Source of the DNA: Yinghuangia soli
GTDB lineage: Bacteria; Actinomycetota; Actinomycetes; Streptomycetales; Streptomycetaceae
Direction of reading: 5' to 3'
Assembly: GCF_021502675.1 (NCBI RefSeq)
Contig: NZ_JAKFHA010000025.1
Location: forward strand, 72,943 to 126,290
Length of the DNA: 53,348 nt
In this document: one piece after another, positions 34,001 to 42,895 of the stretch
Layout of the letters: each line of letters opens with the position of its first letter
How positions within the stretch are numbered: the stretch's first letter is position 1
Program-made: the position numbers and the translations under genes
Notes under the pieces: generated by a model
Told to the model about the DNA's origin: nothing
What the model saw: only the letters and a program-made list of their open reading frames with translations
Databases searched by the model: none

Positions 34001-34450
34001 ATGCGCTACTTGGCAGAGTCCTTCATCCTGTCGGCCCTCGGCCGCGGCAAGAGCGTCGAACAGTTCCTCGGGCCGGTCGGCACGCTCGACCGCCCTGGTG
34101 TCGGCTACGTCGAAGTGCGCCCCGCAGGCCACGGCTACGAGGCATGGCTCCACAGGGCAATCGACGCCGACGGCGCCACTTGGGACTTGACCTCCCTGCC
34201 CCCGCTGGCCGCCGAAGGCAACGCCGGCGAGGAGGATTTCGGGCTGCACCTGCTCACCGCCACCGACCCCCTCGACGCGGTCGCGGCCGCTGAAGCCCGC
34301 ACCGGCGCAGTCCGAGCACGCTGGGTGAACGAGACCAAGGCCGGCGACGAGTACCGCGACTACGTCCTTGCCGGCCGCCCGGCCACCGCCCCGGACGGCG
34401 CGCCCTGGCCCTCTCCATCCACGCCCGGCTACCAGGCATCCACCGCGTAG
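34001..34450 (+). CDS. Hypothetical protein downstream of the ECF sigma gene
   Basis: A 149-residue soluble protein of unknown family, with VGYVEVRPAGHGYEAWLHR and LHLLTATDPLDAVAAAEART as the most structured segments. It begins nine bases after the sigma gene stop and is probably co-transcribed, occupying the place where ECF42 operons normally have a DGPF protein. It does not show the DGPF motif. Its final 22 bases overlap the 3' end of the convergent SDR gene. Confidence 0.65.
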   Translation: MRYLAESFILSALGRGKSVEQFLGPVGTLDRPGVGYVEVRPAGHGYEAWLHRAIDADGATWDLTSLPPLAAEGNAGEEDFGLHLLTATDPLDAVAAAEARTGAVRARWVNETKAGDEYRDYVLAGRPATAPDGAPWPSPSTPGYQASTA

Positions 34451-35364
34451 TACGCCAGTTCCTCGAACGAACCCGCCGGGGCGGCTATCCGGCCCGTGTC
34501 CATCACGTCGCCGAAGTTGTCCAGCAGCGTGCGCATCGAGTCGCCGTCTTGCCGGAAGCCCGGCACCACGCCCAGTACCACCCGCGCCACCCGACCCGCC
34601 CCCGCCGTGAACAACTCGCCGCTGCACGGCGCGAGTTCATGAGCCAGCAATCCCACGCACGCAGCCACGTCCTCCGGCCGGAACGTCTCGCGGAAGGGCG
34701 CTGCGCCGCCCGGCCCGAACTGCGCGTCGTAGATCTGCTCGAAGCCGGACGCGGTCATGCGCGTCCAGGCCACCGGCAGGACCGCGTTGGCCTTGATGCC
34801 GTCCGGCTCGCCCTCGCTCGCCAGCACGCGCGTCATGCCGATCATCGCGGACTTGGCCGTGGCGTACGGCAGCACGAAGGGCATTCCGAACACCGAGCCG
34901 GAGCACGTGTTGACCACCCGGCCGTACTTGACCGTCCGCATATAGCGCCACGCAGGCCCGGTCACATGGAACGCGCCGTCCAGGTGCGTGCCGAGCACGC
35001 GCCGGTACTCCTCCTCGGTCAGCGTGTCGACCCCGGCCCCGGATGGGGCGACCCCAGCGTTGTTCACGACGATGTCGACACGACCCCAGGTGTCCAACGC
35101 CGCGGCCACGATCGCCTCGCCGCCGTCCCGGGTGGCCACCGAGTCGGCGTTGGCGACCGCCTCGCCGCCCGCTGCGACGATCTCCGCCACCACGGCGTCG
35201 GCCGGTTCGGCCGAGCCTTCGTCGCCGCCGCGGATGCCGCCGCCGAAGTCGTTCACCACGACCCGGGCGCCGTGCCGTGCCAGGTGCAGCGCGTACGCGC
35301 GGCCCAGCCCTGCACCCGCCCCGGTGACGATCGCCACGCGGCCTTCGAAGTCGAGTTCGCTCAT
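34429..35364 (-). CDS. Short-chain dehydrogenase/reductase (HSD17B4-like)
   Basis: A 311-residue SDR with the cofactor motif TGAGAGLG, structural NNAG, catalytic serine in NTCSGSVFG and the YATAK active-site motif. The 40-residue insertion after strand 2 with GGDEGSAEPADAVVAEI resembles the 3-hydroxyacyl-CoA dehydrogenase domain of peroxisomal multifunctional enzyme type 2. Oxidation of acyl-CoA or steroid-like substrates is therefore plausible. ATG 35364 follows GAGGGGGAC. No partner hydratase or thiolase is adjacent. Confidence 0.87.
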   Translation of the reverse strand: MSELDFEGRVAIVTGAGAGLGRAYALHLARHGARVVVNDFGGGIRGGDEGSAEPADAVVAEIVAAGGEAVANADSVATRDGGEAIVAAALDTWGRVDIVVNNAGVAPSGAGVDTLTEEEYRRVLGTHLDGAFHVTGPAWRYMRTVKYGRVVNTCSGSVFGMPFVLPYATAKSAMIGMTRVLASEGEPDGIKANAVLPVAWTRMTASGFEQIYDAQFGPGGAAPFRETFRPEDVAACVGLLAHELAPCSGELFTAGAGRVARVVLGVVPGFRQDGDSMRTLLDNFGDVMDTGRIAAPAGSFEELAYYAVDAW

Positions 35365-35515
35365 CGCAGTCCCCCTCGCCGGTCCCGCACGGCGGTCGCC
35401 GATGCGGTTGCCCGGAAGGTAGAACGGACGCGCTGGGACCTCAATGGATCATGCGCGCAAAGTTCGCCCGCACGTCCCTCGAGGCGCACCCGGCACCGCG
35501 GCGCCGGAACAGCGG

Positions 35516-36265
35516 TCAGCGCTGCGGGATCGAGCTCATCACCTGGTTGAAGCGCGGCGAGCCGGAGATCTGCCCGGCCTGGCCGTGCCACTGGACGTCG
35601 AGGGGTTCCACGATGCCCTCGTGCCACCAGAGCGGGCGGCTGCTCATGGGCTGCTGGCCGCGGGTGAGTTCGTGGCCGGTGGCGTACATCTGGCCGAGCT
35701 GGTCGAGGACGCGGGGGTTGCGGATGGGGATGACCAGCAGGGTGTTCTCGTCCGGCAGGGTGGCGAGCGCGCCGTACGGCAGGTCCTCGCCGAGGGCCTC
35801 GCCGAGGCGGCCGAGGTGTGCGGTGCCGGGCCAGCCCTGGCCGGTGAACATGGTCATCGGGACGCCCGCGGCGGTGTCGAACTCGCTGCGCGCGAAGTGC
35901 TCGGACCGGAGGTTGGTGGCGGACTGGAGCCACACGTCCTCGGCGGCCATGCCCCACGCCTGGGCCATCGGCACCTCGGCGGTGACGATGGCGCCGTCCG
36001 GCAGCCGGACGCACGCGACCGCGGCCAGTTCGTCGGTGAGCGGCCAGGCGAGCGCGGGCGGCGCGATGTGCGGGCCGCCGCGCGTGACGGTGAGGCGCAG
36101 GTCGAGGCGGATCCGCTCGACCGGGGCGCCGACCAGCATCTGCCGTACGTCGCCCCCGGCGCCGGGTGCTCCGCCCGGCCCGCTCTGCATCGGCTGCCCG
36201 GGGGCGGACTGGCCGTAGGGGGCGGGCTGACCGGCGGCAGGCCGGTTGCGGCGGAACATCGCCAT
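35516..36265 (-). CDS. Hypothetical protein, 249 aa
   Basis: A 249-residue soluble protein of unknown family. After a glutamine/proline/glycine-rich N terminus (to about residue 38) it has a well-structured body, including LVGAPVERIRLDLRLTVTRG, LLVIPIRNPRVLDQLGQMYA and RPLWWHEGIVEPLDVQWHG. ATG 36265 follows GAGGA at eight bases. The frame stays open upstream through a 9-bp repeat region, which translates as Gly-Ser-Pro repeats and is probably not coding. No membrane segments were seen. Confidence 0.65.
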   Translation of the reverse strand: MAMFRRNRPAAGQPAPYGQSAPGQPMQSGPGGAPGAGGDVRQMLVGAPVERIRLDLRLTVTRGGPHIAPPALAWPLTDELAAVACVRLPDGAIVTAEVPMAQAWGMAAEDVWLQSATNLRSEHFARSEFDTAAGVPMTMFTGQGWPGTAHLGRLGEALGEDLPYGALATLPDENTLLVIPIRNPRVLDQLGQMYATGHELTRGQQPMSSRPLWWHEGIVEPLDVQWHGQAGQISGSPRFNQVMSSIPQR

Positions 36266-36501
36266 GCGTCGGATCCTCGGAGGCTGAGGGCGCGCCCGCG
36301 GGCGCGGCAGTCGAACAGTGCTGACATGCGGAATTGCTGACCTTGTGTCTACCTGGCGGTAGTCCCGCGGTGCAACCGGCCTGGCCGTGGCGCGCCGACC
36401 GTGTCGCCCGGCAGACCGCACAAGATCGGGTAAGTCCGGGCGAGGCCGGGCGAGGTCCGGCGAGATCGGGCGGCTCGGCCGACCGGGCGGCCCGAGCAAT
36501 C

Positions 36502-36546
36502 CGGGAGACCTAGGAGAGCCGGGAGACCCGGGAGACCCGGGAGAGC
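36502..36546. repeat. 9-bp imperfect tandem repeat
   Basis: CGGGAGACC is present at 36502-36510, 36520-36528 and 36529-36537, with variants at 36511-36519 and 36538-36546, giving five 9-base units. It fills part of the 318-base gap between two minus-strand genes. Looser 10-11 base repeats of CGGGCGAG type precede it. No gene is supported in this gap. Confidence 0.6.
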
Positions 36547-36583
36547 CGCCAAGGACGGGCCCGGACGACACCCCGGCCGCATG

Positions 36584-37216
36584 TCAGGCCGACGCCGGAA
36601 CCGGCTTTCCGACCGCATCGAAGAGGCGGCGCAGCTCGGCGAGGGCTTCGCCGCGGGCCAGGACGGGGTCCTCCGCGCGGCCGATGTTCTTGGCGGCCTC
36701 GCTGAGCGCGCCGAAGAGCATGCGGGCCAGCGGCTCGACGGGCCGCTCCTCGAGGCGCCCGGCCTGGATGGCGCGCTTGACGCCGATGTACATCTGCTTG
36801 ACGCACAGGGCGGTGACCTCGTCGACCGCCTCGACGCCGAGGGCGCCGGGCGCATCGAGCAGCGTGATGCGCTGCACGCCGGGGTCGAGGCACATCATGA
36901 GGTACGCCTTGCAGCCCTCGAAGACGGCGTCCCAGCGGTCCCGGTCCGCCTCGGCGAGGTAGGCCTTGGCGACGGCTTCGGCGATGGCCTGCTCTTCCGC
37001 GACGTACACCGCGTGGAAGAGGGCTTCCTTGTTGCGGAAGTGGTGGTAGAGCGCGCCCTTGCTGACGCCGGCGCGCACGCAGACGGCGTCCAGCGAGGTG
37101 CCCGCGTATCCCTCGGCGGCGAACAGCCCGCGCGCGGCCGCCAGCAGTTCGGCGGTGGTCGCCCCGGAGCGTTCCTGCTGCGTACGGCGGGTGCGGGTGG
37201 TCGTCGAGGTGCCCAT
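36584..37216 (-). CDS. TetR family transcriptional regulator
   Basis: A 210-residue TetR regulator. The N-terminal HTH (TTAELLAAARGLFAAEGYAG, then DAVCVRAGVSKGALYHHF) is typical, and the C-terminal ligand domain includes QRITLLDAPGALG, seen in TetR_C regulators of exporters. ATG 37216 lacks a strong ribosome binding site. The SGNH and MFS genes lie upstream on the same strand, and a TetR-like palindrome in the MFS promoter makes that operon the likely target. Confidence 0.86.
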   Translation of the reverse strand: MGTSTTTRTRRTQQERSGATTAELLAAARGLFAAEGYAGTSLDAVCVRAGVSKGALYHHFRNKEALFHAVYVAEEQAIAEAVAKAYLAEADRDRWDAVFEGCKAYLMMCLDPGVQRITLLDAPGALGVEAVDEVTALCVKQMYIGVKRAIQAGRLEERPVEPLARMLFGALSEAAKNIGRAEDPVLARGEALAELRRLFDAVGKPVPASA

Positions 37217-37463
37217 CGGTCTATTGAACCCCACTCCCCCGCGATGCCCTAGAGCCGCCGCCGATGCGGTTGCGGCCACCGGGCCAGGTGTGTGGCCGGC
37301 CCCAGGGGCGCTCCCGGGGACGCTCCTGCCCCCGGGGCTGCCCCCGTGCCCAAGGTTGCGGACGGCAGTGGAGGGAACAGTCCGCGCAGCGCCGTACCCC
37401 GCCGGTCGTGCGTCCGGGTACGGGTACGGCGCTGCCATGGGTGGACCTCTCTCTGCCGTGGGC

Positions 37464-38204
37464 TCAGTGCCGAGCGCTCGTGCCGTTGCCGAGCCGCGCC
37501 CCGAGGGTGCGGATCGCGACACCGGCGGTGAAGGAGTGCCCGCGGCGGTTGCCGTGCAGGCCGTCGCTGCCGTAGATGGCCGGGTCGGCTGCCCCCGGGT
37601 GGTTCGTGCAGTCGACGTGCACGGCGCCGTGGGCGAGCGCGATCTCCCACGTGCGGTCGTTGAGTTCGTGGATGCGGTCGCGCATGACGCCGCGGAACTC
37701 CTCGGGCATGTACGGGCTTCCCGAGGCATCGAACAGCCCGACCGTGACGACGTCCGCCCCAGTGGCCCGGAATGCGGTCACCATCGCCTCGATGTGCTCG
37801 GCGACCGGCTCGATCTCGAAGCGGCTGCGCAGCAGATCGTTCCCGCCCGCGACGACCACCGCGAGGTCGGGGTCGAACGCCAGCGCCGGGGCGAGCTGCG
37901 TGGCCCTGATCGCGTCCGCGCGCAGGTCCCGCTTGCCGAGGTTGAGGTACGCCAGCCCGGGCCGGGCCCGGTCGAGCGCCTCCGCGACCGAGTCCGCCCA
38001 CCCCTGGTCGGGGAAGCCTTCCGTCGCTTCGCCGATGCCCTCGGCGATGCTGTCGCCGATCACCGCCATCCGGGTCCAGTGCGCCCCGGCCAGCAGCGCG
38101 GCCTCCTCGGCGCGGTCCAGGCGGTACGCCGAGTCGTCCATCGGCGTCGCGACACCCGTCCCGCCGCCGATCCCCGTGCCCATGCCCGTGCCCGTGCCCG
38201 TCAT
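37464..38204 (-). CDS. SGNH/GDSL hydrolase
   Basis: A 246-residue SGNH hydrolase with block I VIGDSIAEGIG (nucleophile serine in GDS), glycine in LNLGKRD, block III GGND and block V DGLHGNRRGH. There is no signal peptide, so it acts in the cytoplasm, probably on esters or acetylated small molecules. The N-terminal 20 residues are a Gly-Thr repeat encoded by hexanucleotide repeats. ATG 38204 overlaps the MFS stop as ATGA, so export pump and hydrolase are coupled; detoxification of an acylated compound is a reasonable inference. Confidence 0.85.
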   Translation of the reverse strand: MTGTGTGMGTGIGGGTGVATPMDDSAYRLDRAEEAALLAGAHWTRMAVIGDSIAEGIGEATEGFPDQGWADSVAEALDRARPGLAYLNLGKRDLRADAIRATQLAPALAFDPDLAVVVAGGNDLLRSRFEIEPVAEHIEAMVTAFRATGADVVTVGLFDASGSPYMPEEFRGVMRDRIHELNDRTWEIALAHGAVHVDCTNHPGAADPAIYGSDGLHGNRRGHSFTAGVAIRTLGARLGNGTSARH

Positions 38205-39724
38205 GATGCGACCCCTTCACGCGCCGCGGCAGTGCCCGCCGCCGAATCCGTTCCCGAGTCCGTTCCCGAGTCCGCTACCGAGCCCGCCGGCGCCGCCTGC
38301 GCCCCGCTCCCGGCCGGCGGCCCCGCCGCAAGGCCGAGTCCGGCCAGCCCGGTGAGCACCGACAGCACCGCGAACATGAAGAACAGCTGCGCGAACCCGT
38401 CGGTCCCCTGCCCGGCTTCGCCTTCCAGGACGGTGGCCAGCACCGCGATACCGAGGGCGCCGCCGATCTGTCGGGCCGTCAGGTTGAGGCCGGTGGCCCC
38501 GGCGAACTTCTGCGGCGGCACCGACAGGGCGCCGGCGCTGGACACGCCGGTGCTGACCGCACCCACGCCGAAGCCGAGCAGGACACCGGTAGGCAGCCAC
38601 AGGGACACGAACGCGGGCTCCGTCGGCACCGCAAGGCCCAGCCACAGCGCAGTGATTGCCAGCAGCACGGAACCGCCGATGACCGCCGCCCGCGGGTTGA
38701 TGCGGTGCGCGAGCTTGCCGACGGTCAGTCCGGCGACGGCCGAGACGACCGCGCCGATGGTCATCGCGAAGCCGGCGCGCAGTTCGGAGTAGTGCCAGAT
38801 CTGGGTGAGGTACAGGACGCCGAGCAGCATCCACGGGTAGAGCAGCATCCCGAAGAAGAAGGACACGAGGTTGGCGTACGCGTACGGGCGGCTGCGCCAC
38901 AGTCCGACCTCCAGGCCGGGCCGCGGGTGCCGGGCCGAGCGGACGACCGAGCCGGCCAGCAGCAGCGCGCCGCCCGCGATGCACGCGAGGGTGCGCGGGT
39001 CGGTCCATCCCCACGAGGTGCCCTGGGTGACGCCGAGGACGAGGGCGCCGATGCCGACCGCGAGCATGGCCGACCCGACCAGGTCGGGGACGGGCTCGCC
39101 GCTGCGCGAGTCGCCGGCCACCCGGGTGAGCCAGGTGAGCGCGATGCCGAGGGGCACGGTGATCAGGAAGACCGAGCGCCAGCCGAACAGGTCGACGAGT
39201 ACGCCGCCGAGGCTGGGGCCGAGCGCGGCGGCCAGCGAGGCCGAGGCCGCCCACGCGCCGATCGCCGCGGCGCGCCGGGCCGGCGGTATCTGGGCGAGCA
39301 CGATGGCGAGCGATGCCGGGACGAGGGCCGCGGCGCCGAGGCCTTGCACCACCCGTGCGGCGAGCAGGACTTCGAGGTTCGGCGCGGCCGCGCAGACCGC
39401 GGACGCGAGCGTGAAGACGACGATGCCGACCCGGTAGAGGCGCCGGCGGCCGACCACGTCGGCCATGCGGCCCGCGGGGGCCAGCAGGGCGGCGAACGCG
39501 ATCGCGTACAGCGACATGACCCAGGTCAGGTCGGCGACCGAGGCGCCGGTGAAGTCCCGGTGCAGGTCCGGGACCGCGAGGTTCGCGATGGTGACGTCGA
39601 GCAGCGAGACGAAGGATCCCCCGCAGGCGAGCAGCAGCACGAGGCCGGCTCCGGCGGTGGGGGCGGCGGCCGGGGAGGCGGCCGCGGGCGGGTGTGCGTC
39701 GTGCATGAGCGTGCGTGAGCTCAT
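38201..39724 (-). CDS. MFS drug efflux transporter (DHA2-type)
   Basis: A 507-residue transporter with about 14 membrane helices. Motif A appears as GRMADVVGRRRLYRVG, and motif C-like glycine/proline residues lie in LGPSLGGVLVDLFGWRSVFLI. This is the EmrB/QacA type using proton antiport. ATG 39724 is preceded by AAAGGAG. The C terminus carries short Ser-Gly-Thr-Asp repeats. A TetR-like palindrome overlaps its promoter, and the SGNH hydrolase gene is coupled at the 3' end. Confidence 0.88.
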   Translation of the reverse strand: MSSRTLMHDAHPPAAASPAAAPTAGAGLVLLLACGGSFVSLLDVTIANLAVPDLHRDFTGASVADLTWVMSLYAIAFAALLAPAGRMADVVGRRRLYRVGIVVFTLASAVCAAAPNLEVLLAARVVQGLGAAALVPASLAIVLAQIPPARRAAAIGAWAASASLAAALGPSLGGVLVDLFGWRSVFLITVPLGIALTWLTRVAGDSRSGEPVPDLVGSAMLAVGIGALVLGVTQGTSWGWTDPRTLACIAGGALLLAGSVVRSARHPRPGLEVGLWRSRPYAYANLVSFFFGMLLYPWMLLGVLYLTQIWHYSELRAGFAMTIGAVVSAVAGLTVGKLAHRINPRAAVIGGSVLLAITALWLGLAVPTEPAFVSLWLPTGVLLGFGVGAVSTGVSSAGALSVPPQKFAGATGLNLTARQIGGALGIAVLATVLEGEAGQGTDGFAQLFFMFAVLSVLTGLAGLGLAAGPPAGSGAQAAPAGSVADSGTDSGTDSAAGTAAAREGVAS

Positions 39725-39738
39725 CAGGTCTCCTTTTA

Positions 39739-39757
39739 CATACCGACGGTCGGAATG
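39739..39757. promoter_or_regulatory. TetR-like operator in the MFS promoter
   Basis: CATACCGAC (39739-39747) and GTCGGAATG (39749-39757) are inverted repeats around a single G with one mismatch. The site ends 14 bases before the MFS start codon, next to the AAAGGAG ribosome binding site. Sites of the form ACCGACGGTCGG are typical of TetR proteins, and a TetR gene lies 2.5 kb away on the same strand. Confidence 0.6.
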
Positions 39758-40073
39758 TTAGGCAGAGAGCTGACAAGCCGTCAACGCGGGTCTCCGGAAA
39801 GCGCGCCGGCGTTGAGTGGTTGGTGAGTGGGCGCCCCTACGGTGATCGCTCAAGGGGTACGCGGGGGATACGGGGGAACGGCGGCGCGAACCGCCGACGG
39901 GAGGGGGAGGCCCGGCGCAAGGCCGAGTTCGGCGCGGGAGACCGCACGGAGCGACGCCCCAGGCCGGGCCGCCGCCCGTTCCGGCCTGGTCAGGCCGGTC
40001 TCGGCCGGCCCCGACCGTGCCATGGGGCACGGGAACGGGTCGGACGCCGGACGCCGTGCAGGACGGCCGGCGG
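39758..40073. other. Non-coding gap between the MFS and AAA-regulator genes
   Basis: No gene is supported in these 316 bases. The left part should hold the upstream promoter of the MFS gene. The right part follows the AAA regulator and contains a hairpin at 39981-39998. A possible 84-residue plus-strand frame has no ribosome binding site and atypical composition. Confidence 0.4.
39981..39998 (-). terminator. Hairpin downstream of the AAA regulator
   Basis: CCGGCCT (39981-39987) and AGGCCGG (39992-39998) form a perfect 7-bp stem with a GGTC loop, 76 bases past the stop of the minus-strand AAA regulator. A terminator is likely. Confidence 0.45.
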
Positions 40074-42797
40074 CTACCTGACGAGTGCCGCGAGCCGGGC
40101 CCGGGCGTCGGCCGCGGCCTCGGACCAGCGCTCGCGCGCGTCCAGGATCCACTCCTCCGGGCCGGTCTCCGGCAGGAGCATCGCGTCGGCCACCGCCAGG
40201 AGTTCGCGCAGGGTGGCGGTCTCCCCCGCAGCGTCGCCGCGCATCGCGGCCTGCCGCGCGCGGGCCAGTGCGTCCTCGGCCGCGGCGATGTCGAGGTAGG
40301 ACCCCTCGGGCAGCCGCAGGCGGTACGCACCGTCCTCGAACGGCACGAACTCCGAGGCCCCGCGCCGCCCCCGGGCCGGCTCCAGGAACCGGCGGAGCTT
40401 GTAGACCGCGGTCTGCAGCCGGTGGAATGCGGCATCCGCGGGGGCGTCCGGCCACAATGCTGCGGCCAGCACCTCGCGGTGCACCGGGCGTCCCGCGTGC
40501 AGCGCCAGCAGCCGGAACAGGACCCGGCTTTGCGGAGCCAGCCGGAGCAGGTCCACGGGCTTGCCGGCGAGCCGGACCGTGAACCCGCCGAAGCACCGGA
40601 TGTCGACGGGGGTGGCGGGCGCGTCGTCGGCTTCGCGCCGCACGCGCAGGAACGTGTCGATGCGGATGCCCAGGCGTTCGGCGTCCGCCGCGAGCGCCGC
40701 GCGGTCGGCGTCGGCGGATGCGGGGGCGGCGAGCAGGCGGGCGCAGCGGGCGAGGACGGCCGCGCCCGGGAGTTGCAGGTGTGCCGCCTCGGCTTCGGCC
40801 TGGACGGCCAGGTCGAGGGCGTCCGGTTCGGCGAGTTGCGCGCGGGCGATCGCCTCGAAGGCGAGGGACCACGGCACGGCGGCGATCATGCCCGCGTCGC
40901 GCAGGCGCCGTGCGGAAGCGGCCAGGACGGCCGGGTCGGGCTCGCCGCGCAGCACGCCCGCGCAGGCTTCGAGGTGGCCGGCGACGGCGCTCCCCCACGC
41001 GTCGCCCAGCCGGTCGCAGGCGGCGCGCACCGCGGCGGCCTCGCCGCGGTGTTCGGGGGCACCGGTCAGGGTGAGTCCGGCGCGGGCGACCCGGCCCAGC
41101 CATGCGGGTCCGTGGCCGGCCACGCGCTGGGCGGCGGCCTCGGCTTCGCGGACGTCGCAGCCGTGTCCGGACAGCATGGCGCCCAGGAGGACGAGCAGGC
41201 CGGCGAATGCGGCCGGGGGGCCGTCGTGTTCGCGGGCGAAGTCGGTCAGGACTTCGATGGCGGTCCGGTAATCGCCGGTGCCGAAGAGGGTGATGCCGCG
41301 GACCAGCACCCCTTCGGCGTCCAGCGGGAGTTCGGGCATGTCCCAGATCTGGGTGGGCGCGCCGGCCAGTGAGGTCAGGACGACCGCGGAGGTCGGCTGC
41401 TCGGCGGCGCCCGCCGGGTCGCCGAGCAGCCCGAGGTCGCCGCTCGCGATGCGGGACGCCGGGCGGTCCCCGGGGCGTTCGGGCCCTTCCGGTCCCGCCG
41501 GTCCCGCCGGCCCTGCGAAGGCGCGCAGCAGGCCGTGCCAGTGCTCGGGCACCGCGGCGGCGATGGCCACCGGGCTGCCGTCCATGAGTTCGCGCAGGGC
41601 GGCGCGGTCGCGAGCGAGGTACGCGGCCCAGGCCGCACCGACCGGGTCCCCGGCTTTGCGCATGCGGCCCGCGGCGGCGGCGAAGACCGCGGGGGCGTCC
41701 GGGTCGGTGGTCGCGAGGCGGTGCACGAGCAGGTGGCGCAGGAGCGTCTCCCCCGCGTAGCCCGCGCCGCGGCGCATCATGACGCCGGCTTGTTCGGCGC
41801 GACGCAGCATCGCGGCGGATGCGGCCCGGGCGGCGGGGGTGGGCGCGTCGGCGCAGTCCGCGGCGGTCGGCGCGGTGTGGATCGCGCAGCGGGTGAGGAA
41901 GGCGCAGAGGTCGGGGTCGAGGGCGCCGAGGATCTGCCGGTCGAGGTATCCGGCGGCGAAGGGGACGCCGGGAGCGGTGAGCGTGCGGCGTACCTGACGG
42001 TGGCTCAAGTCGCGGGTACAGAGCAGGAATTCGTTGAGCGGCGCGGCCCAGCCGCCGGTGAGCCAGGTGGCGTCCCAGGCGAGTACGGGGTCGGCGGGGC
42101 GGCCGTGCACCTCGGCGAACAGGCGGTCGACTTCCCACCAGCGCAGCCGCAGGTCGTCGGGGCCTGCCACGACCACGTCGGCGAGTTCGGCGCGCGAGAG
42201 GTTCAGGTCGGGCAGCGGCCGGGTGGCGGCGAGGAGGTGGACGGAGGGCAGGCCGGCATGGGGAAGTTCCGCGAGGAGGAGTTCGAGGGCCGCGGCCGGG
42301 TGCGGGAGGTGGTGGAGGTCGTCGAGCACGAGCAGGACGCCCGGTTCGCGGGCCTGTTCGCGTACCGCCGCGAATACCTCGTGGGGTGCGGCGGTCGCTC
42401 CGGGTGCGTACCGCACGCGCCGCACGGGTCCGGGCCAGGTGGCCGCGTACTGGTCGAGGAGCGTGGTCTTGCCGTGTCCGGCCGGGGCGGCGAGCAGGAC
42501 GGGACGCTGGTCGCGGACCGCGTCCAGCAGGGCGACGAGGCGGGGGCGGGCGAGGGTGGCGGACGCGGCGCGCTGCGGCCCCTGGGCGGCAGGCCGGGCA
42601 GGGGCGTTCGGGGTCGTGCGGGCGGACCCGGGAGCAGTCCCGGGCTCCGGCGCAGAGTCCGCCGGCGGGCGCGGCGCAGCCGAAGACGGCTGCTGTGCCG
42701 CCCGTTCCGGCCGTCCGGCAGGCGTTGCCGATCCCCCGGCCGCGGCCGGACCCCGTTCCGCCACGTCGGCGTCTCCCAGCTCCCCGAGGGCGTCCAT
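40074..42797 (-). CDS. Large AAA/P-loop regulator with C-terminal winged-helix and BTAD-like region
   Basis: A 907-residue protein. A proline/alanine-rich N terminus (1-80) precedes a P-loop NTPase (APAGHGKTT at 104-112, Walker B-like VLLVLDDLHH near 150) of the MalT/LuxR type and a long helical, TPR-like middle. An OmpR-type winged helix (IRCFGGFTVRLAGKP, then HRLQTAVYKLRRFL) follows at about 730-805, with a short BTAD-like end. In SARP/AfsR proteins the order is reversed, with the winged helix first. ATG 42797 is chosen because codon usage before it is poor. A role in controlling secondary metabolism is possible, but no biosynthetic cluster is present. Confidence 0.78.
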   Translation of the reverse strand: MDALGELGDADVAERGPAAAGGSATPAGRPERAAQQPSSAAPRPPADSAPEPGTAPGSARTTPNAPARPAAQGPQRAASATLARPRLVALLDAVRDQRPVLLAAPAGHGKTTLLDQYAATWPGPVRRVRYAPGATAAPHEVFAAVREQAREPGVLLVLDDLHHLPHPAAALELLLAELPHAGLPSVHLLAATRPLPDLNLSRAELADVVVAGPDDLRLRWWEVDRLFAEVHGRPADPVLAWDATWLTGGWAAPLNEFLLCTRDLSHRQVRRTLTAPGVPFAAGYLDRQILGALDPDLCAFLTRCAIHTAPTAADCADAPTPAARAASAAMLRRAEQAGVMMRRGAGYAGETLLRHLLVHRLATTDPDAPAVFAAAAGRMRKAGDPVGAAWAAYLARDRAALRELMDGSPVAIAAAVPEHWHGLLRAFAGPAGPAGPEGPERPGDRPASRIASGDLGLLGDPAGAAEQPTSAVVLTSLAGAPTQIWDMPELPLDAEGVLVRGITLFGTGDYRTAIEVLTDFAREHDGPPAAFAGLLVLLGAMLSGHGCDVREAEAAAQRVAGHGPAWLGRVARAGLTLTGAPEHRGEAAAVRAACDRLGDAWGSAVAGHLEACAGVLRGEPDPAVLAASARRLRDAGMIAAVPWSLAFEAIARAQLAEPDALDLAVQAEAEAAHLQLPGAAVLARCARLLAAPASADADRAALAADAERLGIRIDTFLRVRREADDAPATPVDIRCFGGFTVRLAGKPVDLLRLAPQSRVLFRLLALHAGRPVHREVLAAALWPDAPADAAFHRLQTAVYKLRRFLEPARGRRGASEFVPFEDGAYRLRLPEGSYLDIAAAEDALARARQAAMRGDAAGETATLRELLAVADAMLLPETGPEEWILDARERWSEAAADARARLAALVR

Positions 42798-42895
42798 CCG
42801 CGCGTCCCGTCCCGCGCGGCGGATCAGGATTGTGGCACGCCTGGTGGATCTTGAGGAGGGGGTAGGCCGGTCGGCGCGGCGGGCGGACCGCCGGG

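Noticed and set aside
36266-36571. N-terminal Gly-Ser-Pro repeat extension of the 249-residue hypothetical protein
   Set aside because: The frame is open only because of the 9-bp repeats; ATG 36265 has a ribosome binding site and the upstream codons look non-coding.
39827-40081. Plus-strand 84-residue ORF between the MFS gene and the AAA regulator
   Set aside because: No ribosome binding site and alanine/arginine/glycine-rich composition typical of chance frames in GC-rich DNA; it overlaps the 3' end of the AAA regulator.
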